A stretch of DNA of 63,039 bases from a virus: the IMG/VR virus record IMGVR_UViG_3300046519_000446, positions 1-63,039 of that record. One strand, written 5' to 3'. Below are positions 32,453-40,138 of this stretch, piece by piece. Position 1 is the stretch's first letter; every line of letters starts with the position of its first letter. The notes below the pieces were generated by a model. That model made no database searches and was not told the origin of the DNA. It was given only the letters and a program-made list of their open reading frames with translations. The translations under genes and the position numbers were made by a program.

Positions 32453-32686
32453 CTAGTTGACGCCTGAAACGCCGGCGGCAGGACCACAGGTCACAATGCC
32501 GGGGCCGCCGGGCCACATCGTGGGCTGAAAGGGATATACCGGCATCGGAAGCGGCTGAACGAGAAAATGGGGGTAGGCCGCCAGGGCAACCGGGCGGGCG
32601 CTATCGAAGAACAGGCGATCGCGAAGCTGACCAATCTCTTTGCGCAGCGCGGCCACTTCGGCGCGGAGGCTTTCGATCTCGGTCAT
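32453..32686 (-). CDS. Hypothetical coiled-coil/Pro-rich protein
   Basis: The protein has 77 residues: an N-terminal coiled coil (IESLRAEVAALRKEIGQLRDRL) and a Pro/aromatic C-terminus (YPHFLVQPLPMPVYPFQP). No known family; this two-part layout suggests a small structural or linker protein. Confidence 0.55.
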   Translation of the reverse strand: MTEIESLRAEVAALRKEIGQLRDRLFFDSARPVALAAYPHFLVQPLPMPVYPFQPTMWPGGPGIVTCGPAAGVSGVN

Positions 32687-32702
32687 GTCTGCCTCATCGG
32701 GT

Positions 32703-32780
32703 TTCCGCCCCGGCCGCGATCAAGCGCGCCAGGGTCTAGCCATAAGCACAGGGTGTGTCGCTGTCGGGCTCGGGGCGGAA
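32703..32780. repeat. Long-range perfect inverted repeat in intergenic gap
   Basis: TTCCGCCCCG at 32703-32712 pairs perfectly with CGGGGCGGAA at 32771-32780 around a 58-base spacer that is itself GC-rich. It lies between the genes at 32453-32686 and 32786-33088. It could fold in the late transcript or be a protein site. There is no T-tract, so I do not call it a terminator. Confidence 0.4.
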
Positions 32781-32785
32781 TGGGG

Positions 32786-33088
32786 TTAGGCGGAGGCGCG
32801 GTTGCGGCGCGGATCGCCAGACGTTAGCGCTGAGAAGCTGGAGACGGTCTTGCCATCCTCGTTCATGAGGTAGGCGTCGCCGTCAAAGATCACGTGCTTC
32901 ACGTGCTCGACGAAGCCCGGGACTGTGGCGCTCTTCACCGCGTCACGGACGTACAGCATCGCCTCGGCATGGCCGTCGGAGAGGCGCTTGAAGTGGCAGG
33001 ACACCACGTCCGCATATACGCTGTGCGGATTATCGGATGCGACGGGGCTGCGGTCAGCCGAATCCATCACCTTCAGGAGGAGGGTCAT
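32786..33088 (-). CDS. Hypothetical protein
   Basis: From ATG 33088 the product has 100 residues, with a good GGAGGAGG ribosome-binding stretch upstream of the ATG on the minus strand. Beta/alpha mixed (EAMLYVRDAVKSATVPGFVEHVKHVIFDG). A longer in-frame extension to 33322 crosses an apparently noncoding region and is rejected. It is the first gene of the late block after the terminator. Confidence 0.6.
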   Translation of the reverse strand: MTLLLKVMDSADRSPVASDNPHSVYADVVSCHFKRLSDGHAEAMLYVRDAVKSATVPGFVEHVKHVIFDGDAYLMNEDGKTVSSFSALTSGDPRRNRASA

Positions 33089-33426
33089 TGTTCTAGTGCT
33101 CGTGCTAGTGGGGCTCATCTCTGAGCAATCCGCGTGTGCGGATGAGGTCCCGGCGCCTATCACCAGACCGTACGCCGGGGTCTCCGCCGGTAACTGACGT
33201 CGGGCCTCGCTCGATCTTGGTCGACCAGGCGCGTCAGGTGTTGGGCGAAGGGGAATGGAGCGGGCGGGCTGCAGCACCATAGTGCTGGCGGGCAAGATCG
33301 ACGCCCTCAGCCCGTAAGCCACAAAAGAAAACCCGCCGAGCTTTTGGCCTGCGGGCTTCTTAAGGCGCGCGAAGCACCTCTATCCACATTTATGCCGGAA
33401 ACGGTCCGTGGCGTCAACCCCTTGTG
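33089..33426. other. Gene-free stretch before the late genes
   Basis: This 338-base stretch holds no convincing gene. It contains a terminator for the upstream minus-strand block (33322-33356) and would be the place for a late promoter reading toward 33088. I did not find a clear -35/-10 pair. Repeated CTAGTGCT/CGTGCTAG sequence lies near 33092-33110. Confidence 0.5.
33322..33356 (-). terminator. Rho-independent terminator after the middle block
   Basis: On the minus strand, GCCCGC pairs with GCGGGT around a 14-base loop (stem 33331-33335 with 33350-33354) and is followed by TTTTCTTTT. It lies after the last gene of the 33.4-46.4 kb block and separates that block from the late genes. Confidence 0.75.
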
Positions 33427-34539
33427 TTAACATGCCCGTTGAGCGGCTTCGACCATTGCGTGCGCTGCGTCTAGTCGACCCTTGGTCATGCGGTTGACGG
33501 TCTCACCGACAGCGCGGGCGGCGCGCAGATTGTCCGTCGCCGTGATCAGGGCGGACAACAGCGTGGCGCGGACTGTAAGATGGCGGCGCCGCAGGATCGT
33601 AGAGGCCTCCCTTACCCGGATATCTTGGCCGCAAACCGTGTCGAGTACATCGAGCTCGAACCGAGACGCGCCCTTGCGCATCGTCGCCAAAGCCTGTCCC
33701 GCTTCGATCAGGCGCACTTGGGGACCCTTCGCGTTAAAGCCGGCGGCCCCCTCGCCTGCCGTCGTTCGGCCGGCGGCGATGTCGTAAGCTTCGTGATAAG
33801 CAAACGCCGTCGCCAAGATCTCGGCTTCCTTGAGCTTGGTGCGGGAGGCATCGGGACAGAGGTAGCCTGCGCCGTGGGCGTGAACGATGCCCGCTCGGGT
33901 CAGGATGCGGGTCTCGCCCTTCTTGGTCTCTACCTCTTCGCCCCGGGCGTTGCCCAGCGTCAGAGTCTCGTCGTTGGCGGCATAGACCCAGGCCGACTCC
34001 GCCGCCTCGCCTTGGAGGCGCTTGGCGTCGATCTCCGCCCGCTTGGCACCGTCCTCCAAATCCTTGATGGCCTTAGCGTTGCGCTTGGGGTTGATCTGGC
34101 GAAGGGTTTCAGCCTTCATCCGGTTCTTCCTGGCCAAGTGCAGGAGGTCGAACACGGCCTGTGGTGGAATGGCCGGCGCAAGTGGCGCGTTCAGAGCCTT
34201 GGCCCGGTCAAATTCCGCCCGGTTGCGTGCGCGGCGGTCTTTGACGATGTCCTGCGGCGCGCCGTCAGGCCACATGCGGCGAGGCTCAAACCCGGCCGGC
34301 CAAGACATGCGCTCGAGCTTCAAGACGTTCAGCTCGACAGCGCCTGGCCGCGCCTCGTCGGCTGCGATCCAAGCCTTCGTCAACAGTCGCAACCGTGCGG
34401 GCGTTAGGCTTGGTTTTCCAGCCGGTAGGACGGCCTCTGTCGCGCCGATCTTGATCCTCCTCGGCTCGTACGCTCCAAGCGGCCACGCAGCGATGCCCTG
34501 GAAGGCGCGGGCGATCAAAGATGACTTGGCTTCAGCCAT
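33427..34539 (-). CDS. Hypothetical basic protein
   Basis: The protein has 370 residues, highly basic and helical. The C-terminal 80 residues (LDVLDTVCGQDIRVREASTILRRRHLTVRATLLSALITA, in parts) resemble a HTH of the kind found in DUF6456-like regulators, a weak guess. It ends the minus-strand regulatory block and is followed by a strong terminator. Possibly a DNA-binding regulator of the switch to late genes; unproven. Confidence 0.55.
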   Translation of the reverse strand: MAEAKSSLIARAFQGIAAWPLGAYEPRRIKIGATEAVLPAGKPSLTPARLRLLTKAWIAADEARPGAVELNVLKLERMSWPAGFEPRRMWPDGAPQDIVKDRRARNRAEFDRAKALNAPLAPAIPPQAVFDLLHLARKNRMKAETLRQINPKRNAKAIKDLEDGAKRAEIDAKRLQGEAAESAWVYAANDETLTLGNARGEEVETKKGETRILTRAGIVHAHGAGYLCPDASRTKLKEAEILATAFAYHEAYDIAAGRTTAGEGAAGFNAKGPQVRLIEAGQALATMRKGASRFELDVLDTVCGQDIRVREASTILRRRHLTVRATLLSALITATDNLRAARAVGETVNRMTKGRLDAAHAMVEAAQRAC

Positions 34540-34545
34540 GGCTCG

Positions 34546-34887
34546 TCACTCCTGGGAAGGCTTGGATTGTGGGCTGATTTGGCCAGTAGGCGAAGGGGCA
34601 CCACTGGCGATATCGACCATGGCGCGCCAAGCTTTCGCCACGTCCTCTTCCCAGCACGGATCGCCTGTGTGCTCTATCCCAGCCTCGGTCATCGCGGAGA
34701 ACGGCTCGCGCATGGCCTCGATCGCTACTCGCGCGTCGTTGACGTGCCAGAGCCAGCGGGCTTGGGCGTGGTGCGGAGCCATACCGTAGGCTTCCAGATC
34801 ATCGCCATTGTTCTGGCCTCCGTTGGCCACGGCCAGGGCTCGGGCCACTCTCTCGACCATGGGGCTTATGTCGGTGCGGTCGGTCAT
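34546..34887 (-). CDS. Hypothetical protein
   Basis: From ATG 34887 (overlapping the upstream stop, TGATG) the product has 113 residues, with MVERVARALAVANGG and CWEEDVAKAWRAMVDIA helices typical of a family of small alphaproteobacterial phage proteins. Function unknown. Confidence 0.55.
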   Translation of the reverse strand: MTDRTDISPMVERVARALAVANGGQNNGDDLEAYGMAPHHAQARWLWHVNDARVAIEAMREPFSAMTEAGIEHTGDPCWEEDVAKAWRAMVDIASGAPSPTGQISPQSKPSQE

Positions 34888-35072
34888 CAGTACCTCGGCT
34901 TCTTGCGTGCTATGACCCTCTGTCCGTTCCGAAGGTGCCAGATCTGGTCCAAGCCCCATCGGTCGTTGGGATACGGCAGCCCCGGGAAGGTCGCCCCCTC
35001 CAAGCCCGCCATGTGCCGGGGATGACACTCGTTGGTCACCCACTGATAGGCGATCACGTCAGCCGGGCTCAT
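34887..35072 (-). CDS. Hypothetical protein
   Basis: The protein has 61 residues, aromatic and basic (YQWVTNECHPRHMAGLEG; WGLDQIWHLRNGQRV). Coupled to both neighbours by overlaps of one to four bases. Unknown. Confidence 0.5.
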   Translation of the reverse strand: MSPADVIAYQWVTNECHPRHMAGLEGATFPGLPYPNDRWGLDQIWHLRNGQRVIARKKPRY

Positions 35073-35320
35073 GGCTCAGCCCTCACAGGTAACCGGAAGT
35101 CGCCCCGACATCCGCAGGCGCACCCGTCGACTAGGCCCCTGCGGATCATCGAGGCCATCTTGGCCAGCGCCAATTTACGGGGTGCGCCTGGCATGGCGTG
35201 AGTGACGCTATTGGGGAAATCGTCGCCGAACCACGTTGCCCAGCCGGGCACCGGCCATTCCTCGTATGGACCGGCGAGAAACTGCAGGATCGGCTCATCC
35301 GGGATGTCCTTGCACTGCAT
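35069..35320 (-). CDS. Hypothetical protein
   Basis: The protein has 83 residues with a Trp-rich start (YEEWPVPGWATWFGDDFP) and a CACGC cluster near the end, possibly a metal site. Overlaps the downstream gene by four bases. Unknown. Confidence 0.5.
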   Translation of the reverse strand: MQCKDIPDEPILQFLAGPYEEWPVPGWATWFGDDFPNSVTHAMPGAPRKLALAKMASMIRRGLVDGCACGCRGDFRLPVRAEP

Positions 35321-35323
35321 AGC

Positions 35324-35626
35324 TCAGACCTCCTTGGGTGGGCTGATCGGAACAAATTTTGGCGCGTCGTCGTCGATGATCCGAACCACCATCTGCGGAT
35401 GGGCGAGCAGTTTCTCGGCAAACTCGCGCTGATGCTTGGTCAGAACCGGAATAGGCCGCCCTTCGTCCAACAGGCGCTCCAGCCGCTCAATCTCATCAGC
35501 AGCGGCACGGATATAGGCGGCGGCAACTCGCGGGAAGGCGGGGCGTGTGCCGGCCATCTGCCCATCCCGCTCCGTGATCTCCCGGGCCAGATCTCGCAGC
35601 TTATCGGGAGTGATGGGGTCAGTCAT
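35324..35626 (-). CDS. Hypothetical protein
   Basis: The protein has 100 residues; charged helices (LRDLAREITERDGQ, AAADEIERLERLLDEG) and a short beta end. Member of the coupled small-gene array. Unknown. Confidence 0.5.
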   Translation of the reverse strand: MTDPITPDKLRDLAREITERDGQMAGTRPAFPRVAAAYIRAAADEIERLERLLDEGRPIPVLTKHQREFAEKLLAHPQMVVRIIDDDAPKFVPISPPKEV

Positions 35627-35814
35627 TGGACATCATCCGGAAGCCTGGCCATCCAGTGGGGTCGCCAGCAGGCCAGGGCGTTGGCGTAGGGGTTTGAGCC
35701 GCCCTTGTGGACCCGGCCATAGCGGTCGGCGGCGTAGAGGTTTCCCACGACCATGATCGTGTCGCTGGCTAGGCTGATGCGGCTTTCGGGGAGGAACTGG
35801 CAGGTCTCAGCCAT
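35623..35814 (-). CDS. Hypothetical protein
   Basis: The protein has 63 residues; mixed beta/aromatic with ADRYGRVHKGGSNPYANALACWRPHWM near its end (read in parts). Overlaps the downstream start by four bases. Unknown. Confidence 0.5.
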   Translation of the reverse strand: MAETCQFLPESRISLASDTIMVVGNLYAADRYGRVHKGGSNPYANALACWRPHWMARLPDDVQ

Positions 35815-35932
35815 TGGTGTTCTCCTCCGCTTTCGGATTATCCCGCACCTCAGATGCGCGATCTGCTCGTCTCTTTGCCCACATTGCGCGAGAGGCGGCT
35901 TGGCGGTTGGTTAGGGGTTTGGGATCAGCCAT
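35807..35932 (-). CDS. Small basic protein (41 aa)
   Basis: The product is MADPKPLTNRQAASRAMWAK followed by a charged tail RRADRASEVRDNPKAEENTNG. It fits between the flanking genes with 8-base overlaps on each side. The strongly charged composition suggests a nucleic-acid or protein-binding peptide. Confidence 0.5.
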   Translation of the reverse strand: MADPKPLTNRQAASRAMWAKRRADRASEVRDNPKAEENTNG

Positions 35933-36332
35933 GGGGGTTGTCCTTGGCTAGGTCCACGAAGCGCTGTGACACGATCGCGGCGTGAAGCTCGCTCATGCCC
36001 TGGGTCTTCATGGCGTATTCCTGGACCGCCATTCGCCGCTGCTCCTGGACGTAGTCGCCGAGGTCGCGGCCAGGGCGGACCACGCGGGCGCGAAGCTCAA
36101 GCGCCGTCTGGGTCGGTGAGCGGAGCGCGCGGTGGCGCACGTTCGGATCCGGATGCCAGGCCGTGACGTTTAGCTCGGCCAGCTTGGCGAACAGCAGCGC
36201 CTCGCCAAGCTGGCAAGCAGCGTCGCGAGTTTCCATCTTGATGAGCTCTGCGATGAAGTCGTCGGGACGGTCGCGGCCCTCGATGACCCGGCACACGGTG
36301 TACGGAACCGCGATGTCAGACAGCTTGGTCAT
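35925..36332 (-). CDS. Hypothetical protein
   Basis: The protein has 135 residues, helical and charged (DDFIAELIKMETRDAACQLGEALLFAKLAEL). The C-terminal part contains an RPGRDLGDYVQEQRRMAVQEYAMK helix (in parts). Unknown function; coupled to the membrane protein upstream. Confidence 0.55.
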   Translation of the reverse strand: MTKLSDIAVPYTVCRVIEGRDRPDDFIAELIKMETRDAACQLGEALLFAKLAELNVTAWHPDPNVRHRALRSPTQTALELRARVVRPGRDLGDYVQEQRRMAVQEYAMKTQGMSELHAAIVSQRFVDLAKDNPHG

Positions 36333-36709
36333 CGCGCGCCCTCCGCTTCAAAGCCGAGCCCGTATTCGGCGCATACGGCCAGAAACTCATCGCGCCCGTC
36401 GATCTCCAGCGTCCTGGCCAAGATCGCATCGCGCTCCTTTTCGGCCTGGCGCCGGCCGGACCAAATGGCGCTCATCTTGGCCTCATGGTGCATCTCGGCG
36501 ATCAGGACGGCGGCGGAGATGCCAAGCGCCAGCCAAGAGCCGATGAGCCCTATGAGAAGCCCGAGCAGAAGCGGCATCACAGACCAGAATAGGCGATCAG
36601 GCCAACGCACATGCCTGCTACCCCAAAGACCACGGTTGACCGCTACGAAGAAGGCCGCATTTGCAACCGACCCGGACAGCCAGACAGCGGCAGGAACTGA
36701 GACGCTCAT
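36329..36709 (-). CDS. Membrane protein of unknown function
   Basis: The protein has 126 residues. The first hydrophobic stretch is near residues 5-25, a second at about 40-72 (FWSVMPLLLGLLIGLIGSWLALGISAAVLIA), then a charged cytoplasmic helix. Probably an inner-membrane protein with two or three spans. Could be a superinfection-exclusion protein; there is no direct support. Confidence 0.55.
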   Translation of the reverse strand: MSVSVPAAVWLSGSVANAAFFVAVNRGLWGSRHVRWPDRLFWSVMPLLLGLLIGLIGSWLALGISAAVLIAEMHHEAKMSAIWSGRRQAEKERDAILARTLEIDGRDEFLAVCAEYGLGFEAEGAR

Positions 36710-36957
36710 CGTGCACCCGCCAGCATCTTCCCGAGCGGCGCGTTCTGAGCGGCCGAGTCCTGAATGTAGCCCTCACAGCCGGTCAGAAGCGTCTCGATCA
36801 GGTCGCGGTCTCCCTGTCCCGCCACGGCGATGACAGCGCCCAGCGATGCAGCCAGGGCCTCAATCATCTCAGCGCCACGCTCGGGACCGCGCATCTCTCC
36901 GGTCATGTGGAGGGAGACGAGGTTGCGGAGCTTGCCGGCGAAATCGGAGGGGGTCAC
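36706..36957 (-). CDS. Hypothetical protein
   Basis: The protein has 83 residues, helical (EMIEALAASLGAVIAVAGQG; DLIETLLTGCEGYI). Overlaps its neighbours by four bases on each side. Unknown. Confidence 0.5.
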   Translation of the reverse strand: MTPSDFAGKLRNLVSLHMTGEMRGPERGAEMIEALAASLGAVIAVAGQGDRDLIETLLTGCEGYIQDSAAQNAPLGKMLAGAR

Positions 36958-37295
36958 GCTGCCTCCTCCGGCACGGAGCCGTCATCACGCATCCGGTTCA
37001 CAGCCGAGACCATGGCTTGGTAGTCGCTCAGGTCGACACGCGGCTGCTTCGAGCGCGGAAAGCCGACATCGGGATCGACACCCGGATCGCCGCGCTGCTC
37101 TAGACCCGCAACGACGGCGGCGGCGCGCTCCTCCGGCGTCAGGTCTGGCCAGCGCTCGCCACGGCTGATGCGGAAGTTGACCGCGTTGCCGAGCATGGAC
37201 ACCAGCCGCTCAAACGCAACACCGCCCGATCCGTCGCCGACTTCCCGGATGGCGAGACGGCGGGCATCGCTGATGGTTTCAGATTGGTCGCTCAT
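36954..37295 (-). CDS. Hypothetical protein
   Basis: The protein has 113 residues, with LTPEERAAAVVAGLEQRGDPG and a closing helix. Part of the coupled array. Unknown. Confidence 0.5.
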   Translation of the reverse strand: MSDQSETISDARRLAIREVGDGSGGVAFERLVSMLGNAVNFRISRGERWPDLTPEERAAAVVAGLEQRGDPGVDPDVGFPRSKQPRVDLSDYQAMVSAVNRMRDDGSVPEEAA

Positions 37296-37477
37296 GCCGG
37301 TTCCTTTTCGGTCGGCGCAGGCCGGGAAACGCTGGCCTCACACTGGGCGATTAGGCCCTCATGGTTGCGGAGTTTCTGCTTGATTGCCGCCAGGGTCTTT
37401 AGGTGCGCCCCGTTCGGTACCTTGCCGTCGAATAGGTCCAGCATGGCCCGGGACTCGACTGTGTTGAGAGTGATCAT
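37292..37477 (-). CDS. Hypothetical protein
   Basis: The protein has 61 residues with a helix-rich, coiled segment (HLKTLAAIKQKLRNHEGLIAQCE). Coupled by four bases to the gene at 36954. Unknown. Confidence 0.5.
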   Translation of the reverse strand: MITLNTVESRAMLDLFDGKVPNGAHLKTLAAIKQKLRNHEGLIAQCEASVSRPAPTEKEPA

Positions 37478-37505
37478 GTCTTCCCCGACTTTGATGGTGG
37501 ATGGG

Positions 37506-37673
37506 CTAGATCAGGTCGCGTTTTCGCCAATCCCCGCAGAGGGCGCAGCGAAGATGGATGCGGTGGCCGATGCCGCCCATGCCATCCGTCAATCGCTTGT
37601 CGGACTCGGTTTTCCACGAGTGGTCGCATCGCGAGAACCGTCCGACCAGCACGCGCCAAATCCAGCCGATCAT
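37506..37673 (-). CDS. Small zinc-ribbon-like protein (55 aa)
   Basis: The product begins MIGWIWRVLVGRF and contains CDHSWKTESDKR and, 20 residues on, RCALCGDW, a CxxH/CxxC pair that fits a small zinc ribbon seen in phage DUF1660-like proteins. The ATG overlaps the upstream stop by four bases (ATGA at 37670-37673), supporting translation. Confidence 0.6.
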   Translation of the reverse strand: MIGWIWRVLVGRFSRCDHSWKTESDKRLTDGMGGIGHRIHLRCALCGDWRKRDLI

Positions 37674-38143
37674 CCCGCGACCCGCCGAACAAAGGCTGCG
37701 ATCCGCGACCAGAGCGATTGACGCGGCGCCGCGGACTCGGGCGGGACGTCATTGGCCGGTTGAATCCACTCGACCCGCATGTCAGCCAGGACCGCGAACG
37801 GGTCACGTAGCGGCCCCTCGCCTGGATTGGCGCGCTCGAACTCGTAGACCGTCGCTGTCGGCTGGGGCTTCCGCTTGCGCCGGTCCTCGACCTTGGTCGT
37901 GGCCAGCCGCTGAGCGCCCAGCGCCCGCAGCTCGGCCCGCACGTTGGCCAGATGGTTCAGCGCCCCACGTCGGCTGTCGCTGGGGCTCGCCGGGTAGATC
38001 ACGAACCGTGTCGCGCCACGATACGCCAGAACCAGAGCGTAGTGCTTGCCGCGCACCTCTCGATGAAAGGTCACTCCCGGCCAACGGGATAGCTCGAGCT
38101 CGACAGCGTCGTCGTAGTCGGAGCGCTTGAGGACGGCGGTCAT
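37670..38143 (-). CDS. Hypothetical protein
   Basis: The protein has 157 residues. An alpha/beta domain (TFHREVRGKHYALVLAYRG, FVIYPASPSDSR) looks like a small nucleic-acid-binding or nuclease-inhibitor-like fold, followed by a basic linker and a C-terminal amphipathic helix (SRIAAFVRRVAG). Coupled to the SspB-like gene by a four-base overlap. Unknown. Confidence 0.55.
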   Translation of the reverse strand: MTAVLKRSDYDDAVELELSRWPGVTFHREVRGKHYALVLAYRGATRFVIYPASPSDSRRGALNHLANVRAELRALGAQRLATTKVEDRRKRKPQPTATVYEFERANPGEGPLRDPFAVLADMRVEWIQPANDVPPESAAPRQSLWSRIAAFVRRVAG

Positions 38144-38583
38144 GCGGCGTCGCCGGCGCCGACAAGGCGAAGGCCATGGCGGGGATCTTTGGCCTCACGA
38201 GGCTGAGACGGTTCGAGGGGGAACATCAACGCGAACTGCGCAACCGGATCATAGTAACGCACCACGGCCGCCCAAGGGACGGTGATCTTGGCTTCAACAC
38301 CGCCGAACGAGAGATCTACCGAAAAACTCTTCTCGTCGACATCAAGGTTCCAGAACCGGTTCTGCAGAATGATGGTGGCGAGACCGTTGCTGTCTTGAGG
38401 TCCGTAAGCGGGATAAACGACGCCTGCACAATCGACTGAGAATGTGATGAAGGCGTGCTGTTCTCCCGGAAAGCCGCCGCTCTGGACGACAAAGCAAAGG
38501 GTGTCCCGCACCACTGCGCGCAACGCTTCCATGGCGAAGCTTTCGTATGGGATAAGTCCAGTCGTCTCGGGCAAATCAGTCAT
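38140..38583 (-). CDS. sspB: SspB-like ClpXP adaptor (alpha type)
   Basis: From ATG 38583, with AAGGA spaced 8 bases upstream, the product has 147 residues. LIPYESFAMEALRAVVRD (10-27), HAFITFSV (43-50), IILQNRFWNLDVDEKSF (71-87) and SVDLSFGGVEAKITVPWAAV (88-107, read in parts) match the alphaproteobacterial SspB fold, which delivers ssrA-tagged and other substrates to ClpXP. The C-terminal GLRLVGAG near 137-145 resembles the ClpX-binding LRVV tail motif of SspB. Phage copies of this adaptor are rare to my knowledge. It may supply or compete with the host adaptor; substrate choice is unknown. Confidence 0.85.
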   Translation of the reverse strand: MTDLPETTGLIPYESFAMEALRAVVRDTLCFVVQSGGFPGEQHAFITFSVDCAGVVYPAYGPQDSNGLATIILQNRFWNLDVDEKSFSVDLSFGGVEAKITVPWAAVVRYYDPVAQFALMFPLEPSQPREAKDPRHGLRLVGAGDAA

Positions 38584-38634
38584 GGCGATTTCCTTTGAGA
38601 GAATTTTACCCCACTTCAAGCCGTCCGTCATAGA

Positions 38635-39393
38635 TCAGCTTGGCGGTTGCGTAACATTGTCGTGATCCAGGCCCAATAACGATCGCATTTGCGGCGTGAT
38701 GCCATTCTCAACGGGCGCCATCTGGACTTCCGGTCCACTGACCCGCCGCGCGGCCTTTTCACGCTCTCGCCTTGCGTCGTCCGCTTCGATGAACTTGCGC
38801 ATGGCGGATTTGATGGCCTCCTTCTCCGCCGGTGTCTTATCGACGGGCTTGCGACCGATTGGCGCCAGCAGTTCGGCCATTGCAGCGGGGCCGACCGACT
38901 CCCGCGCCACAGGTTCGCTGAACTCGACGGCTTGGCGCGCACGGTCGTAGGCCCTGACGGCCCGGTTCTCCGTCATGCGGGCGATCTCGGCCAGCTTGGC
39001 GGGTTTGGGGAGGAACTCGACCTTCGGGTCGCGGATCACCGCGTCCATCGCCGCCTCAAGCGCCGACTTCGGCACATCGGCCAGAACCGTGTGATAGTCG
39101 GACCAGAACGCGGCCCACTCAGCCGCAGACCGCTCCGGCTGGCGATAGGTGGCGAACTTGGCGCCGATGATCGCCTCGATCTCGCCGGGCGTCGCCGCGC
39201 CGGTCGCCCTGGCCTTGATCGCCGGTAGAGCCGCCGTCACCTCGGCCAGCATGACCGGGTTACGGGCGATCTCAGAAACTGCTCTCAGGTTCGATGGTTC
39301 GAAGGCGAGCAGCGATTTCAGACCCGGCGACAGCTCGCTCAAGGTTTGATTTATGGCGGTCGAACTTGCCGGTTGGGTGACTAGGGCGTTCAT
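38635..39393 (-). CDS. Hypothetical, replication-region protein
   Basis: From ATG 39393 the product has 252 residues, helical and charged, with a segment DPKVEFLPKPAKLAEIARM reminiscent of helicase-loader-like phage proteins and a basic region near the C-terminus. Its first 122 bases overlap the end of the DUF1376 gene in another frame. Its place beside DUF1376 and DnaA-like genes suggests a replication role; weak inference. Confidence 0.5.
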   Translation of the reverse strand: MNALVTQPASSTAINQTLSELSPGLKSLLAFEPSNLRAVSEIARNPVMLAEVTAALPAIKARATGAATPGEIEAIIGAKFATYRQPERSAAEWAAFWSDYHTVLADVPKSALEAAMDAVIRDPKVEFLPKPAKLAEIARMTENRAVRAYDRARQAVEFSEPVARESVGPAAMAELLAPIGRKPVDKTPAEKEAIKSAMRKFIEADDARREREKAARRVSGPEVQMAPVENGITPQMRSLLGLDHDNVTQPPS

Positions 39394-40138
39394 GGCGTGT
39401 CTCCAGGCCAATGGCTTCGGGAGGGCGGTTGCGGTCGGCGTGCGACCGGGCGACGGCGGGGGCGAAGTAGGCCCAGGTGTGGACCGGTAGCGATCCGGGC
39501 CTTGAGGCGTGCGCGGTCACGGTCGGGACCACATCGAGGTCCCAAGAGCATCCGAGCTGGCGCCAGCGGGCGATTTCCCCCACTGAGGTCACGAGCCCCT
39601 GACGCTTGGATGGGTCGAGGTGGAGGTTGATCTTGGCGAGAAGGGCCGCGTGATCGGTCGCCTTGCCGGGCGGCCAGTCGTCGGTGTCATTCGCGCCCGC
39701 GTCTACAGCACCAACAACTATATTCTTTGGTTCTGGTTCTGGTTCTGGTTTTGTTGGCAAACGGGAAGCATTTGCTTGCCGGTTTTCCTTTGCTTTTCCA
39801 GCACTTGCCAATCCTCCAGCTTTTCCGGCCTCTGAGCGCTTACCGGAAGTGTCGCGGTACTTTGCTAAATCCTCGGTCACGCGAGCCTGGGTCAATTTGC
39901 CCCTGACCACCTTCAGCATGTTCGGCATGAGGAGTTTCGGCTTGACCGCCTTCCACTCCTCGGCAGACAGTTTTGCGTAGGCCGCCAGCGTCTCGTCGCT
40001 AGCATCTAGCCGGCCACCGTTGTTCCAAAGCGCCCCGATCAGGAGCATGTAGGCTCCATGCTCCCGGGCGTGGCCAAGGTGTGCCGTGTGCTTGTGGTAC
40101 GAGCCCCAGAAGAGCTTTTGGTAGGGCGGTGCGCTCAC
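39272..40138 (-). CDS. DUF1376-like replication-associated protein
   Basis: From GTG 40138, which overlaps the upstream stop (GTGA), the product has 288 residues. The N-terminus (PYQKLFWGSYHKHTAHL, then GAYMLLIGALWNNGGRL) is typical of the DUF1376 family, common in phage replication modules; a Pro/Glu-repeat linker (KPEPEPEPK) separates a second domain (GEIARWRQLGCSWDLDVVPTV). DUF1376 proteins are thought to help replication initiation but are not well characterised. Confidence 0.7.
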   Translation of the reverse strand: MSAPPYQKLFWGSYHKHTAHLGHAREHGAYMLLIGALWNNGGRLDASDETLAAYAKLSAEEWKAVKPKLLMPNMLKVVRGKLTQARVTEDLAKYRDTSGKRSEAGKAGGLASAGKAKENRQANASRLPTKPEPEPEPKNIVVGAVDAGANDTDDWPPGKATDHAALLAKINLHLDPSKRQGLVTSVGEIARWRQLGCSWDLDVVPTVTAHASRPGSLPVHTWAYFAPAVARSHADRNRPPEAIGLETRHERPSHPTGKFDRHKSNLERAVAGSEIAARLRTIEPESSF

